This document shows, one piece after another, positions 41,708 through 47,700 of a DNA stretch of 64,000 bases (the first letter of the stretch is position 1; the number at the start of each line of letters is the position of its first letter). This DNA comes from Pyxicephalus adspersus (Eukaryota; Chordata; Amphibia; Anura; Pyxicephalidae): contig NC_092858.1 in NCBI RefSeq assembly GCF_032062135.1, positions 165,002,942 through 165,066,941 on the forward strand, in the 5' to 3' direction. Made by a program: the position numbers and the translations under genes. Under the pieces are notes generated by a model. That model ran no database searches, had not been told where the DNA came from, and was given only the letters and a program-made list of their open reading frames with translations.

Positions 41708-44700
41708 TTGTGTAATATATATCTTTGATGATATTTTTTTCTCTGCAGGACTGCTTGGGTGCAAAAGATCAAAGCTGCCTCAGAATTGTACATAGAGACA
41801 GAGAAAAAGAAGAGGGAGAAGGCTTATCTAGGTAAGCCTATCACAGCTGTCTGATAAAGAAAACACAACCTGCAAATAAATTAACATCCTGAAGTCAAAC
41901 CCCATACATAGGAATTGTGCTCATACACTATGAAAGATTTGTAAAACAATGCCTGTGTTCTTGTGCTATGTGATTACAAAATAGGAAGCAAGGTAGCCAT
42001 GTTCTTTTGAATCTGCAACATTATTGTCGTGCCTTCCTTTGGCTTTATAGTGAGCCTATAATCCTCACCACTCCGAGTTGTCTCCTCAGACTTCTGTATG
42101 CAGAACAGACACCCACTGCTGTTATCCCTTTCATTGATATCGTAGTAACAGATACAACATAAGCACCACAGCGACATGTAAACCAATTATTGGCCATCGG
42201 TGCAGAGTATGTCAATGGTCTTTAGCAATTTTATTAACCATGTCTAACAGTATTGTCTTTATGTTTTAAAGTTTTTCTCCTGGCAAACCACTAAATGAAT
42301 TTTTAAAGTGCTGTACAAGAAATAGAAGATATATGATAACCTTGCATATATTGAAGTATAAACTATGACGCAAAAGAAAAATAGGACCCTGCCCAATAGA
42401 GTTTACAATCTAAGAGATGAGGGCGTATTAGTTGATACATAATTTACTAATTATTGCTGCACGTATGTGTAAAGTTTTTATCATGCCTTATATCCCTTTT
42501 CCTTGTAGTTCGTTCTCAGAGAGCCACAGGAATCGGTCGGCTGATGGTGAATATTGTAGAAGGTATTGAATTAAAACCATGCAGGTCACACGGTGAGTAC
42601 CTTGAGGGTGGAAATGGCTTGATACGTTTTGGCTTTGATCAGATGATATAGAGAATTATACTTCCTGTGGAACAAGGGTGCAGCTAGTGCATCCTTCTCG
42701 CAGCTGTGAGCACTCCTGTGCACACCCCCAGTGTGAAAGCCAGCATCAATGAGCTTTTATTCACCCTATGCGAGTTTTGCATTCCCAAAGCAGTCTATGG
42801 AATAAATGCAAAGTGGACTTGAAGCAAGTCAACTACAGGTAAAATGCATTTTAAATTATTTAATGCATCTCAAACTGAAGCCATTTACACAAGTCTAAAG
42901 CTGTCTGAGGCTAATTCTTTGACCAGTGTTAAAACTGTTTATGCATAGTATACAGTCTGGCTTTAATAATAATTTTTGAAGATACTACAAAGCTATATAG
43001 AATTTTTTGTACAAAATAGTTTTAATTTCAGAGCTGATCTGGATGCCCTTGCCTACTGAGCATCAACTTTGCAAACAAGGTTTGTTTATTTATAACCTGA
43101 AACTAATATTCTATCATCAAGTCCAGGGAGTGCACAGCTATGGGATCAGTAATAACAGATAGCAATACAAGAGCAGGGGAAAGGATTTCCTGCATAAAAA
43201 GAATTAAAGACTCTAAAGAGATTCAACCTGTCCCTATACAAAACATTAGTAAAACACCATCTTTAATATGCAGCTCGGTTTTTGGGTAGTCATTAAAATA
43301 ATGTAAACACCACAATGGTTTTATAGCAGTAAGTGAAGTCTAACATACTTATATCACATATGGGCTTTAATATTTCATATTTTAGTTCATATATTTTAGT
43401 TCTAGGTTCACTTTCAGCTTCTCTTGGGGATTTGGGTGTTCTAGTTTCTCCTATTAAAGTAGAGAGTGGATCTTTCTAATGACCACAGCAATTGTGCAGA
43501 CCTAGAGTTTAAAGTCATAGTGTTGCATGTTGGCCATTTTAACTTAACATAAAACCCTAAACATTTCTATCTTATTAGCACTCCTTTGCTTTGTTCATAT
43601 ATTATCAAATCTGTATTGTTTCAATAAGTGCAAACATATTTGCTGATCCTGTTGGAAATTCAAAGCATGCAAAGTTTATGTGTTATCTCAAGGAGTCTAA
43701 ATAGCCGTCCTAGTTGGTTTACCGTGTGGCTAAAAAACAATAAGTCCTTAGGTAGGGGAGAGTAGAATATGGGCTTAAATAGCTTGGCGGACAACACTCC
43801 GTCCACAAAAATTCTGTATGATTTTTTACCACAACAGGACATACAAGGAGGGAAAGAGTTTTTTGATCCCCTGCTGATTTTGTTTGTTTGACCAGTCTAT
43901 AATTGTAATGATAGGTTTATTGTAGGTGTGAGAGACAGAATAACAACAAAAGAACCCTCAAATACCCAGTGCTCAAAAGTCGGAGCTTGATGCACATTGT
44001 AATGAGTGAAATACATTTTTGATCCCTTCGCAAAAGATGACTTAGTACTTGGTGGCAAACCCGTTGTTGGCAATCATAGAGGTCAGAGGTTTCTTGTAGT
44101 TGGCCACCAGGTTTGCACACATCTCAGGAGGGATCTTTGCAGATCCTCTCCAAGTCAGTAAAGTTTTGAGGCTGATGTTTGGCAACTCCAGCCTTCAGCT
44201 CCCTCCACAGATTTTCTATGGGATTAAGGTCTGGAGACTGGCTATGCCACTCCAGGAACTTCATGTGCTTCTTCTTGAGCCATTCCTTTGTTGCCTTGGC
44301 CGTGTGTTTTGGGTCATTGTCATGCTGGAATACCCATCCACCACCCATTTTCAATGCCCTGGCTGAGGGAAGGCGGTGCTCACCCAAGATTTGATGGGCC
44401 CCGTCCATTGTCCCTTCGATGCGGTGAAGGTGTCCTGTCCCCCTAGCAGAAAAACACCCCCAAAGCATAATGTATCCACCTCCATGTTCAGCAGTGGGGA
44501 TGGTGTTTTTGGGGTCATAGACAGCATTCCTCCTCCTCCAAACACGGCGAGTTGAGTTGATGCCAAAGAGCTCAATTTTGGTCTCATCTGACCACAACAC
44601 TTTCACCCAGTTCTCCTCTGGATCATTCAGATGTTCATAGGCAAACTGCAGATGGGCCTGTACATGTGCTATCTTGAGCAGGGGGACCTTGTGGGCTCTG

Positions 44701-47700
44701 CAAGATTTAAGGCCTTCACGGCGCAGTGTGTTACCCATTGTTTTCTTGGTGACTATGGTCCCAGCTGCCCTAAGAACATTGACAAGTTCCCCCCGTGTAG
44801 TTCTGAGCTGCTTCGTCCCTGTTCTCATGATCATTGCAACTCCACGAGGGGAGATCTTGCATGGAGCCCCAGACCGAGGGAGATTGACAGTTATTTTGTG
44901 TTTCTTCCATTTGTGAATTGTCGCGCCAACTGTTGTCACCTTCTCACCAAGCTGCTTGGCGATAGTCTTGTAGCCCAGTCCAGCCTTGTGTAGGTCTACA
45001 ATCTTGTCCCTGACATCTTTAGACAGATCTTTGGTCCTGGCCATGGTGGCTAGTTTGGAATCTGATTGATTGCTTCTGTGGACAGGTGTGTTATACAGGT
45101 ACAGTAACAAGCTTGGATTAGGAGCTCTCCCTTACAGAGGCTGCTCCTAATCTCAGCTCATTACCTGCATACAGGGAAGACACCTGGGAGCCTGAAATCT
45201 TGCTGGAGGATAGGGGATCAAATACTTATTTCACTCATTACAATGCATATCAAGCTCTGACTTATGAGCACTGGGTTTTTGAAGGTTCTTTTGTTGTTGT
45301 TCTGTCCCTCACACCTACAATAAACCTAATATTACAAATATAGACTGGTCAGAGGGCAAATGTACAAAATCAGAAGGTGATCAAATACTTCTTTCCCTCA
45401 CTGTAAGAGCTTTATACTTTTATAAAGGGATATAATATGGAATATGTGCTTGTATTGCAGAGATGTGCAGCATATTTCTTTATGTTTTGTCCTGACATTT
45501 ACTTTAACCCCAATCTGACACACTGTTTGTCAGACAAACCCCATAAGAACATTAACAAGTTTACAGCGGACTATGAGGTAAATCTTATGCCAATGTGTAT
45601 TGTTTCTTCCAGGTAAAAGCAATCCATACTGTGAGATCACAATGGGCTCCCAGTGCCACATCACCAAGACCATCCAAGACACTCTGAACCCCAAGTGGAA
45701 TTCCAACTGCCAATTCTTTATAAAGGATCTGGAGCAGGATGTTCTTTGTATCACAGTTTTTGAAAGGGATCAATTTTCTCCGGACGGTCAGTACCGACAG
45801 TGACTGTATCTATATTGTGTGTAAGGATATGTTACTGTACTGTACTCAGATATACACCTAAATACAAGTGTATATTCTGGGCTTGCTTATAGGGTTTAAA
45901 TATCCAGAAAAGGAAAACACAGCCAGATGCAAAATTGAAGCAACTTCTTTGTTTTCACATTAGAATACCTTATGTGTTGACAGTACTCCATGTATGAGTA
46001 CCTGCGGTCTAAGTTCATGAGTACCGTTGCCACAAAAGTGAAATCCATTGTAAAGACAGCGATGTGAAGCTCCTTCAGCTTTACAAAGGCTGCTCCTGTT
46101 CTAGATCTCTGAACCCTACGAGCAGCCAGCACAGGGTATACACTTGTACTTAGGTGTATATCTGAGTACAATAGATTCAGATATGATGATGAATCATGGT
46201 ACTCAGTGTGCAAGCAAGCAGTATGCAAGACAACAAAATAAGGAAAATAAAACCAGTCTGGACATAGCTCACACTTCCTGCTTAGCTCTAGCCAACTTTG
46301 CTCCCCAAAATACAGTTTATTTCAGGGCTGCCATCAAGAAATAAAATGAAATTCACCCTAATTGATAGATAGATAGATTACACCTATCTTATAGAAAAGA
46401 ATGCAATCTAAAAGAATAAAAAAGCATAAAGTATAAACATATTTGTAAACCATAGAGAAAGAAAAGAAGAATGATTCTCCTATGTAAGTTGTGTGAGTAA
46501 CCAAGCCTATATAGTGATAAAGAAAAAAAAAATCGCATAAACCCAAATCTGGTCTGTCTAAAAGAAGGGTTAACAACATTGAATATGATATCATTCAAAA
46601 AGCTTCAAGTAGCAATTTTATTACATCTCATTTACAGATGAGTGTCAGGTCCATAGACAACTATGAGTTTGTATTGATATATTAATTCAAAATAGTCTTA
46701 GAATCCCAACGGGTTTTGAAGTACTTGCTTTTCAGGGGACATAGGAAGTTAAAAATCAAGTCACTCAATAGTTGGCCAAAATGCATATATAGATGCCTGA
46801 CCAATAGATGCCTTTGATAGTGACCAATGTTAATTGGTCACTATCAAAGGTCCCTTTTTCGTAGAGCAGTCATTTTAAAGGAAGCATTGGGTCCCACTCA
46901 TTTAGTCTAAGGGGAACATTTTAAGACCAAGTCACTGATTGAAGTTGGGTTCAGAGGGAAAAAACAAAATGTTTGGTGTATAGGAAGTTGTGACTCCACA
47001 AAGGACTGGTCTATCAATAGGTTCTAACCTGATGAGTCTTGGGTCAAGAATGGTGTCTGTAGACCAGATGTGAGTTTATCCATTTTTTTTTCCTTAAAGT
47101 ATAAACGTGGTTTAATAGGACCATGTACATTTAACCATCCACAAATTAACAGGTGCACATATTAGTCCCCCATCCCCACCACTTCCTTTACTTACATATT
47201 GTTCTCTACCATTGGGCTCCACTCAACAAACACCCAGTATGTCCAGGTATGAGAGAGCATGGGACTCTCCTTCCTTGCCTTCAGAACTTGGTGCATAGTA
47301 CCTATTATTATTATTATTATTATTATTAAACAGGATTTATATAGCGCCAACATATCACGCAGTGCTGTACATTAAATAGAGATTGCAAATGACAGACTAA
47401 TACAGACAGTGATACAGGAGGAGAGGACCCTGCCCGGAAGAGCTTACAATCTAGTACCTAGGCAGCCATTCCTCGTTGTAGGGGAAAGAGCCTTAACCCA
47501 TTCAATCCCTGACCCTTTTTTTTTGGTGGAGGAGCCAAACGAAAGCTAAATATACACGGCAACCCGATTTACGTTGAATTGGCAGAATGTAGGGTTGCTA
47601 TGTGGATTTTCCTTGATACTCTATAGGGCTTCCTTGGATCATTTATGGGTAAATCTATTTTTATTTGCATTTCAAAAGCTAAATTCCAATAGTACAGTCA

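Larger units (their letters stand above)
42593..45612. other. ITSN1 intron carrying a Tc1 element
   Basis: Intron of 3,020 bases, half of it the Tc1-like transposon at 43,844-45,403. The 42,593-43,840 part shows no recognised element. Confidence 0.85.

Noticed and set aside
44631..44993. 120-codon open frame on the plus strand
   Set aside because: It lies entirely opposite the Tc1 transposase and has no protein signature of its own.
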